Assembly (NCBI RefSeq): GCF_001570525.1
Contig: NZ_BBXC01000007.1
Location: 609,364-673,363, forward strand
Origin: Herbidospora sakaeratensis
Lineage (GTDB): Bacteria > Actinomycetota > Actinomycetes > Streptosporangiales > Streptosporangiaceae
Direction of reading: 5' to 3'
Length of the DNA: 64,000 bases
The position numbers and the translations under genes were made by a program. Positions 32,705-41,888 of the stretch are shown piece by piece (positions within the stretch are counted from its first letter, which is position 1; every line of letters starts with the position of its first letter). The notes beneath the pieces are model-generated. The model was not told where the DNA came from, did no database searches, and saw nothing but the letters and a program-made list of their open reading frames with translations.

Positions 32705-32973
32705 GGGTCAACTCCTCAAAGGGCGGTAACCCCCCAGGGATGGGGGTCCCAGGAAACCTAGTCACGAGTGTGACCTGAATGGGGTTGCTGAGCTTAACGG
32801 TTATGAACGTACATGTTAACTTTCCGTGCCGTAAGCATCACTTTGATCTCTGTGACCGCTCTGACCAGCCGCTATTTCCCGGCGTTTCAGGGGGTATCGA
32901 GGCACCGAGTACGTCGTTTACCCATAAATCTTGACCCCTACCCAAATGATCAAAATTTAGATAGAAGTCACAT

Positions 32974-33912
32974 ATGAGACGTATTTTGCTGGCGGTGAGT
33001 TTACCTCTGGTTCTCCTTGCCGCCGGATGCTCCGCCGCCCCCCAGGAAAGGCAGGCCCCCTTGACGACCGCCCTCACCCCCCGCGTGGCCGACACCGTCG
33101 CCGTCGACGACCGCCAGGACCTCCTGACGATCGCCTCGGCCGCCCTCGGCCGCGAGGCGCTGGTGTGGGTGCTCAAGCCGGCGGGCTGGACGCCGGGCTC
33201 CACCGGCTGGCCGGTCCTCTACCTCCTGCACGGCTGCTGCGAGCCGACCGGCGACACGTGGCTGACCAAGGGAGAGGCGGCGCGGGTGACCGCCGGCCTG
33301 AAGGCGGTCGTGGTCGTGCCGGAGGGCGGCACGGACGGCTGGTACGCCGACTGGCTCGACGGCCCGAAGTGGGAGACCTTCCACCTGAAGGAGATGCTCC
33401 CCCTGGTGGAGGACCGCTACGGGGTGGGCGGGCGCCGCGCCGTCGCGGGCCTGTCGATGGGCGGCCACGGCGCGATGGGCTACGCCGCCCGCAACCCGGG
33501 CGTCTTCGAGGCGGCGGCGTCGTTCTCCGGGGTGCTCGACATCAGAATGGACGTCCCCGGTTTCTCCTCGTTCCTGAAGGACAACGGCGCCGACCCCGAC
33601 AAGCTGTGGGGCCCCCTCCCGGCCCGCGAGGACAACTGGCGCGCCCACAACCCCGCCGACCTCGCCGACCGACTGAAAGACCTGCGCCTCTACGTCTCAT
33701 CGGGCAACGGCGAACCGGGCGAATTCGACGAGGGAGACGGCACCGACTTCGGCGAACAGTCCATCCTCCGCCAGAACCAGCGCTTCCTCCGCGCCGCGCG
33801 ACTCGCCGGCCTGACGGTCGAAACCGACCTCTACGGCAACGGCAAACACGACTGGCCCTATTGGACCCGCGCCCTCGAACGCGCCCTCCCCACCCTTCTC
33901 CCAGAAGCCTGA
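32974..33912 (+). CDS. Lipoprotein esterase, antigen-85/EstA-like alpha/beta hydrolase
   Basis: A 312-residue exported hydrolase. The lipobox is LAAGC near residue 19, so it should be lipid-anchored. The alpha/beta hydrolase core shows VLYLLHGCCEP (oxyanion region), the nucleophile elbow GLSMGGHGAMGYA and a C-terminal catalytic His in GNGKHDWPYW. This is the tributyrin esterase/antigen-85 fold group that acts on acyl esters, for example of wall glycans. It is divergent from the nonulosonic acid operon over a 269-base gap that is AT-richer than the genes and holds both promoters. A role in trimming O-acetyl groups of the surface polymer is speculative. Confidence 0.85.
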   Translation: MRRILLAVSLPLVLLAAGCSAAPQERQAPLTTALTPRVADTVAVDDRQDLLTIASAALGREALVWVLKPAGWTPGSTGWPVLYLLHGCCEPTGDTWLTKGEAARVTAGLKAVVVVPEGGTDGWYADWLDGPKWETFHLKEMLPLVEDRYGVGGRRAVAGLSMGGHGAMGYAARNPGVFEAAASFSGVLDIRMDVPGFSSFLKDNGADPDKLWGPLPAREDNWRAHNPADLADRLKDLRLYVSSGNGEPGEFDEGDGTDFGEQSILRQNQRFLRAARLAGLTVETDLYGNGKHDWPYWTRALERALPTLLPEA

Positions 33913-34005
33913 TCCCCCTTCCCGCCGCCCACCACTATCCCGCCGCCGAGTTCCACAAGCTTTTCCGTTACGGCTCCGCCTGGCCGGCCACCCGACCACG
34001 CAAGG

Positions 34006-34254
34006 CCACCCGACGTGCCCGCGCAAACCCAGCCTGACGTCGCAGATGCGAGCGGCGGCGGGGCTTGCGCGCAGGGTGAACCGGCCTGCCACCCGACGGG
34101 CCCGCGCAAACCCAGCCTGACGTCGCAGATGCGAGCGGCGGCGGGGCTTGCGCGCAGGGTGAACCGACCTGCCACCCGACGGGCCCGTGCGAACCGAACC
34201 TCCACGTTGTCGGCGTGAGCGGCGGCGGGTTCGGTCGCGCAGGGTGAGTCGACG
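34006..34254. repeat. Non-coding 83-bp tandem repeat, three copies
   Basis: Copies begin at 34006, 34089 and 34172, exactly 83 bases apart, each opening CCACCCGACG. Copies 1 and 2 differ at about two positions; copy 3 diverges in its middle but keeps GCGGCGGG and GCGCAGGGTGA. Each unit contains CGCGCAA and, later, TTGCGCG, so it can form a hairpin. The array lies between the esterase stop and the condensation-like gene stop (33913-34412), where no convincing gene is seen. Confidence 0.85.
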
Positions 34255-34412
34255 CGCCCGCGCTGGTCCCGCACCAGGGGCGCGGGGCACCCGTGTGGCC
34301 GTCGCCGACGTGCCGGCGCGGAAGGCGGCGCATGTACCCGCGCGACGATTCTGGCGGGTGCTGCCGTTCTGGCCGCGCGCTTTTGCCGAAATTTCGGGAA
34401 ATGAGACCGCTT

Positions 34413-35885
34413 TCAGCGCCCCGGTCCTTCGCCTCCCGCCAGGACGTAATGGCGGGGGGTGATCGCCGCCATTCGGCCGGGGAGGAGGCTGAGGCATTTC
34501 GTGTGCAATTCCGCCGGGGTCATGGTCGTCGGCGCGTGGCAGGCGAGGGCGGAATCCACCGACGCGGGAATGCCGCAGGCGTCCGTCACGAGTTTCGTCA
34601 CTTCCGGCAGTGAGACCCATTGGCCATCGCTGAACACCCAGGAATCGTCTCGCTCAATCGGGACGATCCCTGAAATTTCGGGAATAGTCACGGCATTTCC
34701 GTCCCCGGCCGCGATCAATACTTTCGCGATTCCCTCGCCGAGCCTCAGCGCGTCCTCCCTGGGCAGCACGCGCGGGTCGGCCCACAGGGTCAGGTCGAGT
34801 TCGCCGTGCAGGCGGTGCACCCACAACGCCGTCCGGCACGGCAGGGTCGACTCCGGCAGCCACACCGCGCGCACCTCGTCGCCCGTCGTCGCCGGACGCC
34901 CGGTGCGGCCGGTGCCGCTCATGTCGTTGAAGACCAGGTCGCGGGCGAAGAACACGCCGCGGTCGCGTTGCACCCGCTCCATGATGGCGATCAGCGCGTC
35001 CGCGTCGAAGCGGCTGTTCTGGTACGCCCCCAGCGCCGCCCCCCGCACCCCCGCGAGCACCTCCTCGAAGGAGGCCGAGACCGGCACCGGGACCAGGGCG
35101 TCCTGCGCCAGCGGGCCGACGTAGGAGCGCAGGTCGGGGCGGAACCGGTTGGCCGAGATCGACAACACCGGCGTCAGCGGCAGGCCGCCCCGCAGCCCGG
35201 CCAGCGCCGCGTAGGCGGCCAGGACGGCGGCCGAGCCGCTGACGCCCGTCCGGGCCGAGATGCGGGCCAGCGCGCGGGCCGCCCCGGCCGAGCGCACCCG
35301 AAGGCGCGGCAGCCGCCACTCGTGGCCGGTGTCGTCGACCGACACGGTCAGCGTCGAGCGTGGCACCCGCGACAACGCGCCGTCCCAGTAGCGCAGCGCC
35401 GCCTCGGCCCGCTTGCGCCCCGCCGGGGAGGTCTCGGCGAGCGCGACGTCCACGGGCTGGGGCGCGGTGACGGGGTCGAGCGGCTTGCCGACGACGATGT
35501 CGTCCCAGTCGGCCAGCAGCACGGCGAGCCCGGCCGCGTCGGCGGCGCTGTGGGTGGTCACCAGCGTCACCTGGTCGCCGGACACCCCCACCCGCAGCGG
35601 CAGTTCGTGCTCCAGGTCGAACCGGACCGTGTGGTCGGCCTCGGGGCCGAGGGCGATCTCCCCGGAGCCGTGCACCCGCTGCACGTCGCCGTGGAAGGTG
35701 GTCCGGAGCGACTCGTGCCGGCCGACCAGGCGGCGCACCGCGTCCTCCACCGGGATTCCGGCCGGGAGGCCGCGGACAACCCGGTAGTTCATGTGCTCCG
35801 GCGGGTCGGTGCGCACGCAGCGCACCATGTTGGCCTGGCCCATCGTGAGCGGGCCCTCGCGGGCGGGCAGCCCGGAGAAGATCAC
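34413..35885 (-). CDS. Stand-alone condensation-domain-like protein with degenerate active site
   Basis: A 490-residue NRPS condensation-fold protein without A or T domains. The opening LPAREGPLTMGQANMVRCV, the latch-type VFFARDLVFNDMSGTGRTGR and AYQNSRFDADALIAIMERV are C-domain landmarks. The catalytic motif, normally HHxxxDG, reads THSAADAAG: the first His and the Gly are lost, while the His and Asp in HxxxD spacing remain. The last ~100 residues (FSDGQWVSLPEVTKLVTDACG onward) are not assigned. GTG 35885 overlaps the NRPS stop (GTGA), so it is co-translated with the C-A-T-C-A-T enzyme. It may be an inactive scaffold, an esterifying or releasing C domain, or an interface partner. Confidence 0.75.
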   Translation of the reverse strand: MIFSGLPAREGPLTMGQANMVRCVRTDPPEHMNYRVVRGLPAGIPVEDAVRRLVGRHESLRTTFHGDVQRVHGSGEIALGPEADHTVRFDLEHELPLRVGVSGDQVTLVTTHSAADAAGLAVLLADWDDIVVGKPLDPVTAPQPVDVALAETSPAGRKRAEAALRYWDGALSRVPRSTLTVSVDDTGHEWRLPRLRVRSAGAARALARISARTGVSGSAAVLAAYAALAGLRGGLPLTPVLSISANRFRPDLRSYVGPLAQDALVPVPVSASFEEVLAGVRGAALGAYQNSRFDADALIAIMERVQRDRGVFFARDLVFNDMSGTGRTGRPATTGDEVRAVWLPESTLPCRTALWVHRLHGELDLTLWADPRVLPREDALRLGEGIAKVLIAAGDGNAVTIPEISGIVPIERDDSWVFSDGQWVSLPEVTKLVTDACGIPASVDSALACHAPTTMTPAELHTKCLSLLPGRMAAITPRHYVLAGGEGPGR

Positions 35886-38800
35886 TGGGGCCTCCCGTGG
35901 ACGAGCGCGGCGGCCTCCTCGTCGGAGAGCTCGTCGAGCTCGGCGACGATCATCTCCTCCAGCACGGCGGCCAGCTTCTCCACGGTGGGGGAGTCGAAGA
36001 TGACCCTGATCGGCACCTCGATCCCGGTGATGGCCTTGATCCGGGCCAGCGCGCGGGCCGCCAGCAGCGAGTGGCCGCCGATGGCGAAGAAGTCGTCCAG
36101 CGCGCCGACCCCGGTGAGGCCGAGGACCGAGTCGTACACCTCGGCGACCAGGGCCTCGGCGTCGCCGCGCGGTTCGACGTGCCCGAGCGAGGCGCCCGCG
36201 TCGGGCGCGGGCAGCGCCCGTTTGTCGACCTTCCCGTGGGGGGTCAGCGGCAGCGCGTCCAGCCACATCCAGACCGAGGGGATCATGTACGCCGGCAGCG
36301 CGTCGCCCGCCCATTCGGCCAGGTCGGTCCGGGTTCCGGTGACGTAGGCGACCAGCCGGTCGGCGTCGGCCACCACCACGGCCCCGGTGACCGCCGGATG
36401 CGCGGTCAGCCGCAGTTCGACCTCGGCCGGTTCGATCCGGTGGCCGCGCACCTTCACCTGGTCGTCGGCCCGCCCGAGGAACTCCAGCCGCCCGTCGGGC
36501 CGGAAGCGGGCCCGGTCGCCGGTCAGGTAGAGCCGTCCCTCCGGAGTGGGCCGGAAGCGTTCGGCGGTCAGCGCGGGCCGGTTGAGGTAGCCGTCGGCCA
36601 GACCGGAGCCGCCCAGGCAGAGCTCGCCCGGCATGCCCGGCGGCACGGGATGCCCGTGGGCGTCCAGCACCAGCGCCACCACGCCCCCGACGGGCCGCCC
36701 GATCGACGGGCGCTCCTCGTCGGTCACGTCACCGGCCGTCGCGATGATGGTGCCCTCGGTCGGTCCGTAGGTGTTCACCAGGCGGACCGAATCGCCGAAC
36801 CGCGCCCGCCACCGGGCCACGGCCGCGCCGCTCAGCTCCTCGCCGCCGAGGACGACCAGCCGCAGCCCCGGGGGCATCTCGACGTCGAGGGTGACCAGTT
36901 CGTGGAAGTAGGCCGTCGGCAGGTCGAGCACGGTCACGTCGCGCCCGCGCGGCGAGGCCAGGAGGGCCGGCAGCGTGAGCGGCCCGCCGGGCAGCAGTTC
37001 GAGGGTGGCCCCGGCCGCCAGCGCCGGATAGATCTCCTCGGCGTGGGTGTCGAACGAGTAGGCCGCGAACTGCACCACGTGGTCGCCGGGCGTCAGCCCG
37101 TACGCCTCCCGCATCCACGCCACCCGCGTGGCCAGCGCCCGGTGCCCGACCACGACGCCCTTGGGCGTCCCGGTGGAGCCCGAGGTGAACAACACGTAGG
37201 CGGCGTCCTCGTGGCTTCCCCCGGCGGCCTCCGAGCGCAGGAACGCCTTGCGCGCCTCGGGCAGCGCCGGGTCGACCGGCAGGTACGCCGCCCCGGAGGC
37301 CCAGGCCCCCAGAAGCGCCCCGATCCCTTCGGGGGTGCGGTCGAGCCCGACCTCCCGGATCGTGCGCCCGTTCTCGTGGACGGCGATCGGCAGCTCCCCG
37401 TAGGTCACGGTGCGCCCGTCGGTCCGGATGGCCACCGCGCCGGGCCGTTCGGCGATCTGCCGGGCGATCATCGCGGGCACCCGTTCGGGCTCGGGCAGCG
37501 CAGGGCCGTGCCCGGCCTCCTCCAGGAAGGCCCGGTCGGCGTCGGTCAGCAGCGGCAGCTCCGACAGCCGCCGCGCGGGGTCGGCCACCACGCCGAGCAG
37601 CAGCGTCTTCAGCCGGGCGGCCAGGCCCTCGGCCGTGGCGGCGTCGTAGAGCAGGGTGTCGTACTCCAGCTGGACGTGCAGGCCCTCGGCGTCCTGCCAC
37701 GCCTCCAGCAGCAGGTCGAACTTGGCCTGGGCGTGCCCGCTCGGCAGGTCGGTGACGGTCAGCCCGGCGAACGGGCGCGGCACCCGGCCGGTCTCGTGGG
37801 TGTGCAGGATCGCCATCGTCTGGAAGACCGGCGTCCGGGTCAGGTCGCGTTCCAGCCGCAACTCGGTGACCAGTTTCTCGAACGGCACGCCGCGGTGCTG
37901 GAAGGCGTCCAGGACGGTGGTCCGGGTCGCCCGCAGCAGGTCGGTGAACAGCGGGTCGCCCGACAGGTCGCCGCGCAGCACCAGGATGTCGGTCAGGTAG
38001 CCGATCACCGATTCGAGCGCGACGGTGTCGCGCCCGGCGTTGGAGGTGCCGACGAGCACGTCGGTGCGCCCGGTGTGCCGCGCCAGCGTGGTCTGGTAGG
38101 CGGCCAGCAGCGTCATGAACAGCGTCACCCGGTTGTCGCGGGCCAGCGCGACCAGCCGCTCGGTCTCGGGGAGCCCGACGCGGAAGGAGACCGTCGCGCC
38201 CGGCCCGGCGTTGCCGGTGCGGGGCCGGTCGGGGTGCAGGTCGAGCGGGGTCGGCGCGGCCAGCTGCCGCCGCCAGTAGTCGACAGCCGCGCCGGCGTCG
38301 CGGGCCCGCTGCCAGACCGCGACGTCGCCGAACTGCAGCGGCACCGGCGGCAGCTCGACGCCGGAGTAGGCGTCGGCGAGCTCGTCGAGCAGGATGTTCA
38401 GCGACACCCCGTCGCCGGTGATGTGGTGGGCCACCACGCAGAGCACGTGCGCGCCGGGCGTCTCGACCACGGTGACCCGGAGCGCCGGTCCGGCGGTGAG
38501 GTCGAACGGGGTGTTGACCCGGTCGGCGACCGGCCGGGCGGCGTCGTCGGCGGTGATCCACTCGATGACCGGGGTGGTGTCGAGGATCGCGACGACGGGC
38601 TCGCCGTCGACCGCCGGGAAGCTCGTGCGCAGGATCTCGTGCCGCCGCGCGACCGTGGTCAGGGCGTCCTGCAGCCGGGCCCGGTCGAGGTCGCCGGCCA
38701 GGCGGCGGACCAGCCACATGTTGAACCCGGCGTCGGTGTCGGGGTGGAGCCGGTTGAGGAACCAGAGGCGCTCCTGGCCCGCCGACAGCGGCGGCGTGGT

Positions 38801-41785
38801 CCCGGCCGGGCGCGGCCGGGGCACGTGGTCGACCGGCGGGCGGGCCGCGTCGACCTGGGCGGCCAGCCCGGCGACCGTGGGGTGCAGGAACACCGTGCTC
38901 ACCGGCAGCCGGACCGGCAGGCGGGCGATCACCCGGGTGGCCAGCAGCGAGTGCCCGCCCAGGGCGAAGAAGTCGTCGTCGCCGCCCGGGAGCGCGCGGT
39001 TCAGCACGTCGGCGAACACCTTGGCGACCAGCCGCTCGGTCCGCGTCTTCAGCATGCGCGCCGGGGCCGGGGTCGCCTCGGCCTTCGGCAGCGCCGTGCG
39101 GTCGACCTTCCCGTTGGGGGTCAGCGGCAGCGCGTCGAGCACCACGACCCGGCTCGGCACCATGTACGCCGGCAGCACCCGCCGCGTCTCGTCGCCCACC
39201 AGGGAGGCGTCGCCGGTGACGAACGCGACGATCGTGTCGTCCTGGACGGCGCAGACCGCCTGGCCGACCCCCTCGATCGCCTCCAGCACGGTCTCGATCT
39301 CGCCGAGCTCGATCCGGTGCCCCCGGAGCTTGACCTGGTTGTCGGTCCGGCCGAGGAACTCCAGGGTCCCGTCGCCGAGCATCCTGACCAGGTCGCCGGT
39401 CCGGTAGAACCCGTCGGCGGTGAACCGCTCGGCGGTCAGCTCCGGCCGGCCGTGGTAGCCCAGGGCGACCCCGAGGCCGCCGATGTGCAGCTCGCCGGGC
39501 ACCCCGATGGGGGCCGGGCCGCCGTGGGGCGCGACGACGCGGACGACCGTGCCCGGCGTCGGGCGGCCGATGCTGATCGCCTCGGCGTCGCGCGGCACGT
39601 CCCAGGTGGTCGAGTAGATCGTGGTCTCGGTGGGGCCGTAGCCGTTGATCAGGCGGCGGGTGCGGGCGGTCAGCTCCCGGGCCAGCTTGGGTGGCAGGGG
39701 CTCCCCGGCGGTGATCGCGGTGACCGGCGGCCAGTCGGCGGTGAGCAGCACCCGCCAGCCCGACGGCGTCGCCTGCACGTGGGTGACCCCGTGGTCGCGG
39801 ATCAGGTCGCCGACCACCCCGGCGTCGCGGGCGTCGTCGGCGAACACCACCCGCCCGCCGGTGATCAGCGGCAGGAACAGCTCGACGGCCGAGATGTCGA
39901 ACGCGGTGCTGGTGAGCGCCAGCCACACGTCGCCGGGCGTCGACCCGACGACGTCCCGCATGCCGAGCAGCAGATTGGCGAGCGCGGGGTGCGGCACGAC
40001 CACGCCCTTGGGCCGGCCGGTTGACCCCGAGGTGTAGAGAATGTAAGCGGGCGCGTCAGAGGAGGTGGGAGTGAAGTCGGCTTCCGGGACGGCGAGGTCC
40101 TCGTCGCGCAGCACGACCTCCGCGCCTGAATCTTTCAGAATGTATTCAACACGCGCCTGCGGATAGGCCGGGTCGACCGGCAGGTAGGCCGCCCCCGCGA
40201 AGTGGGCCGCCAGCATCGCCACGACGGTCTGCACGCCCCGCGAGGTCCTGATCGCGACCAGCCGCGCGGGCGGCAGCGAGGCGGCGACCGACGTCGCCCA
40301 GCTCAGCAGTTCGCCGTAGGTGACGTCGTCGACGGCGAGGGCGTCGGGGGTGTGTTGGGCCTGCTCGGCGAACAGCGAGGTCCAGGTGGCGACGTCGTGA
40401 CCGGGTGCGCCCCGGCCCTGCTCGGTCAGCCAGGCCCGCTCGGCGGGGGGCAGCAGGTCGACGGCGTCGAGCGGCCGGTCGGGGTCGTCGAGGAGGGCGG
40501 CCAGCAGGGTGGCGAACCGGGCGCCCATGTGGCGGGCGGTGGCCTCGGTGAACAACTCGGTGGAGTAGATCAGCGAGCCGGTCATCGTGCCGTCGGAGTG
40601 GGGCCACAGGTCGAGCGACAGGTCGCAGCGGGCGCCGGTGAAGCCGCTCGGGAACGCCTCGGCGTCGAGGCCGGGGAGCGGGCTCGACACCGTGTCGGCG
40701 GTGTAGCTGTGCAGGGCGAACATGGTCTGGTAGACCGGCGTGCGGCTCAGGTCGCGGGGGAGGCCGAGCTCGGCGATGACGCGCTCCAGCGGCACGTCGG
40801 CGTGGGACATGGCCTCGATCAGCGTCCGCCGGGTCGCCTTGACCGCTTCGGCGAACGTGCCGGCCGGGGCTAATCGCAGCGGGAGCATGTTGGTCAGGTG
40901 GCCGATGACCTGCTCCAGGCCGACGTCGTCGCGGCGGGAAACCGGGGTGCCGAAGCAGAAGTCGTCCTGGCCCGAGTGCCGTGCCAGGAACACCGCGAAC
41001 GCCGTCAGGTAGAGCATGAACGGGGTGGCCCGCATGGCCCGCGCCGTCTCGGCGGCCCGCGCGGCGGTCGCCGCGTCGATCGCCACGATCACCTCGGCGC
41101 CCGCGCCGCCGCGCCGGGCCGGGCGCGGCAGGTCGGTCGGCAGGTCGAGCACCGGCACGTCCCGCAGCCGCTCCACCCACCAGCTGGTGTGCCCCGCCTC
41201 GGGCGCGTGGACCTGCGGTTTCAGCGGTGGGAGCGCTCCAGTTCCGCCGTACGCGTCGGCCAGCTCGCGGGCCAGCACCGCCACCGACAGGCCGTCGGCG
41301 ATGATGTGGTGCAGCGCGACGGCCAGCACGTGGTCGTCGGGGGCCAGCTCGATCAGCACCACCTTGATCGGCGGCTGCGACAGGTCCATCGGCGCGTTGG
41401 CCAGCTCGCGCACCATCTCCCGCGCCTCGTCCGGGCCGGCCGCGCCGAGCCGGGTGATCGGCACCGGCCCCGGGGGCAGCACCTCGGCGGCGGCGGTCGG
41501 GAACCGGGTGCGCAGGTTCTCCTGCCGGGCGGCCGCGGTCTCGAACGCCAGCGCCAGCCTCGGCACGTCGAGGGGGCCGCGCAGCCGGTAGGCGTGGCAG
41601 GTCGTGTAGGACGGGTCTGCGGGGTCGAGCTGGTGCAGGAACCAGAGGCGTTCCTGCCCGGGGGAGAGGGCGCGAGCCAAAGGGAGAACCGCCAAACTAA
41701 AACTGGAAAGTTTGCTTACAGTTAGCGAGATCGCCGTCAGTGAACCACGTGAACGGAGGGAGCGACAAGCCCTCGTCCCGGTCAT
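35882..41785 (-). CDS. Two-module nonribosomal peptide synthetase (C-A-T-C-A-T)
   Basis: About 1967 residues. C1 (residues ~45-430, HHIIADG near 159), A1 (~460-890, YTSGSTGRPKG near 580), T1 (~900-970, GGHS with Ser near 945), C2 (~990-1400, HHITGDG near 1120), A2 (~1420-1850, FTSGSTGTPKG near 1530), T2 (GGHS near 1905). No epimerase, methyltransferase or thioesterase is seen. By eye, the A1 specificity residues read D-I-V-Q-I-A-G-I-Y and A2 D-T-E-L-V-G-T-I-I; neither matches a code I trust. The start is uncertain: ATG 41785 or GTG 41794, neither with a good ribosome site. The N-terminal ~35 residues are basic then hydrophobic and may not be translated. It is divergent from the terminal NRPS across a palindrome. 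Confidence 0.92.
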   Translation of the reverse strand: MTGTRACRSLRSRGSLTAISLTVSKLSSFSLAVLPLARALSPGQERLWFLHQLDPADPSYTTCHAYRLRGPLDVPRLALAFETAAARQENLRTRFPTAAAEVLPPGPVPITRLGAAGPDEAREMVRELANAPMDLSQPPIKVVLIELAPDDHVLAVALHHIIADGLSVAVLARELADAYGGTGALPPLKPQVHAPEAGHTSWWVERLRDVPVLDLPTDLPRPARRGGAGAEVIVAIDAATAARAAETARAMRATPFMLYLTAFAVFLARHSGQDDFCFGTPVSRRDDVGLEQVIGHLTNMLPLRLAPAGTFAEAVKATRRTLIEAMSHADVPLERVIAELGLPRDLSRTPVYQTMFALHSYTADTVSSPLPGLDAEAFPSGFTGARCDLSLDLWPHSDGTMTGSLIYSTELFTEATARHMGARFATLLAALLDDPDRPLDAVDLLPPAERAWLTEQGRGAPGHDVATWTSLFAEQAQHTPDALAVDDVTYGELLSWATSVAASLPPARLVAIRTSRGVQTVVAMLAAHFAGAAYLPVDPAYPQARVEYILKDSGAEVVLRDEDLAVPEADFTPTSSDAPAYILYTSGSTGRPKGVVVPHPALANLLLGMRDVVGSTPGDVWLALTSTAFDISAVELFLPLITGGRVVFADDARDAGVVGDLIRDHGVTHVQATPSGWRVLLTADWPPVTAITAGEPLPPKLARELTARTRRLINGYGPTETTIYSTTWDVPRDAEAISIGRPTPGTVVRVVAPHGGPAPIGVPGELHIGGLGVALGYHGRPELTAERFTADGFYRTGDLVRMLGDGTLEFLGRTDNQVKLRGHRIELGEIETVLEAIEGVGQAVCAVQDDTIVAFVTGDASLVGDETRRVLPAYMVPSRVVVLDALPLTPNGKVDRTALPKAEATPAPARMLKTRTERLVAKVFADVLNRALPGGDDDFFALGGHSLLATRVIARLPVRLPVSTVFLHPTVAGLAAQVDAARPPVDHVPRPRPAGTTPPLSAGQERLWFLNRLHPDTDAGFNMWLVRRLAGDLDRARLQDALTTVARRHEILRTSFPAVDGEPVVAILDTTPVIEWITADDAARPVADRVNTPFDLTAGPALRVTVVETPGAHVLCVVAHHITGDGVSLNILLDELADAYSGVELPPVPLQFGDVAVWQRARDAGAAVDYWRRQLAAPTPLDLHPDRPRTGNAGPGATVSFRVGLPETERLVALARDNRVTLFMTLLAAYQTTLARHTGRTDVLVGTSNAGRDTVALESVIGYLTDILVLRGDLSGDPLFTDLLRATRTTVLDAFQHRGVPFEKLVTELRLERDLTRTPVFQTMAILHTHETGRVPRPFAGLTVTDLPSGHAQAKFDLLLEAWQDAEGLHVQLEYDTLLYDAATAEGLAARLKTLLLGVVADPARRLSELPLLTDADRAFLEEAGHGPALPEPERVPAMIARQIAERPGAVAIRTDGRTVTYGELPIAVHENGRTIREVGLDRTPEGIGALLGAWASGAAYLPVDPALPEARKAFLRSEAAGGSHEDAAYVLFTSGSTGTPKGVVVGHRALATRVAWMREAYGLTPGDHVVQFAAYSFDTHAEEIYPALAAGATLELLPGGPLTLPALLASPRGRDVTVLDLPTAYFHELVTLDVEMPPGLRLVVLGGEELSGAAVARWRARFGDSVRLVNTYGPTEGTIIATAGDVTDEERPSIGRPVGGVVALVLDAHGHPVPPGMPGELCLGGSGLADGYLNRPALTAERFRPTPEGRLYLTGDRARFRPDGRLEFLGRADDQVKVRGHRIEPAEVELRLTAHPAVTGAVVVADADRLVAYVTGTRTDLAEWAGDALPAYMIPSVWMWLDALPLTPHGKVDKRALPAPDAGASLGHVEPRGDAEALVAEVYDSVLGLTGVGALDDFFAIGGHSLLAARALARIKAITGIEVPIRVIFDSPTVEKLAAVLEEMIVAELDELSDEEAAALVHGRPQ
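41228..41241. promoter_or_regulatory. CebR-box-like sequence inside the NRPS coding region
   Basis: TGGGAGCGCTCCAG matches the CebR box at 12 of 14 positions, keeping the whole TGGGAGCGCTCC stretch. It lies ~550 bases inside the NRPS gene starting at 41785. Roadblock repression from coding sites is known for LacI-type repressors. Confidence 0.4.
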
Positions 41786-41829
41786 TGTCCGCACGTGGGG
41801 GGCCGTGCGAAACTGACGATCTCCGCTTA

Positions 41830-41850
41830 ACTGTAAAGACTATTTACAGT
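41830..41850. promoter_or_regulatory. Inverted repeat in the divergent NRPS promoter
   Basis: ACTGTAAA (41830-41837) and TTTACAGT (41843-41850) are perfect 8-bp arms around GACTA. A similar half, TTACAGTTAG, lies at 41716-41725 within the other gene's 5' end. The palindrome is 38 bases before the + strand NRPS start and 44 bases before the - strand start, well placed to control both. The cognate regulator is not identified. Confidence 0.55.
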
Positions 41851-41888
41851 AAGGGAAATTGACAAACCGTCGTCGGAAGAGACGTTCC

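Noticed and set aside
32931-32963. TTGACC and TAGATA as a sigma-70 type promoter for the esterase
   Set aside because: The gap between the two hexamers is 20-21 bases, longer than the usual 16-19, so I do not list it as a promoter.
33697-34620. Possible gene on the minus strand through the 83-bp repeats
   Set aside because: The frame is a by-product of the repeat lacking stops in one phase; the product is repetitive Arg/Ala/Gly and has no start signal or homology that I recognise.
35897-40024. A 1375-codon open frame on the + strand opposite the two-module NRPS
   Set aside because: It mirrors the NRPS codons in a very GC-rich gene, is rich in Arg/Gly/His/Gln without any domain, and has no ribosome site. 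The opposite strand holds unmistakable NRPS motifs.
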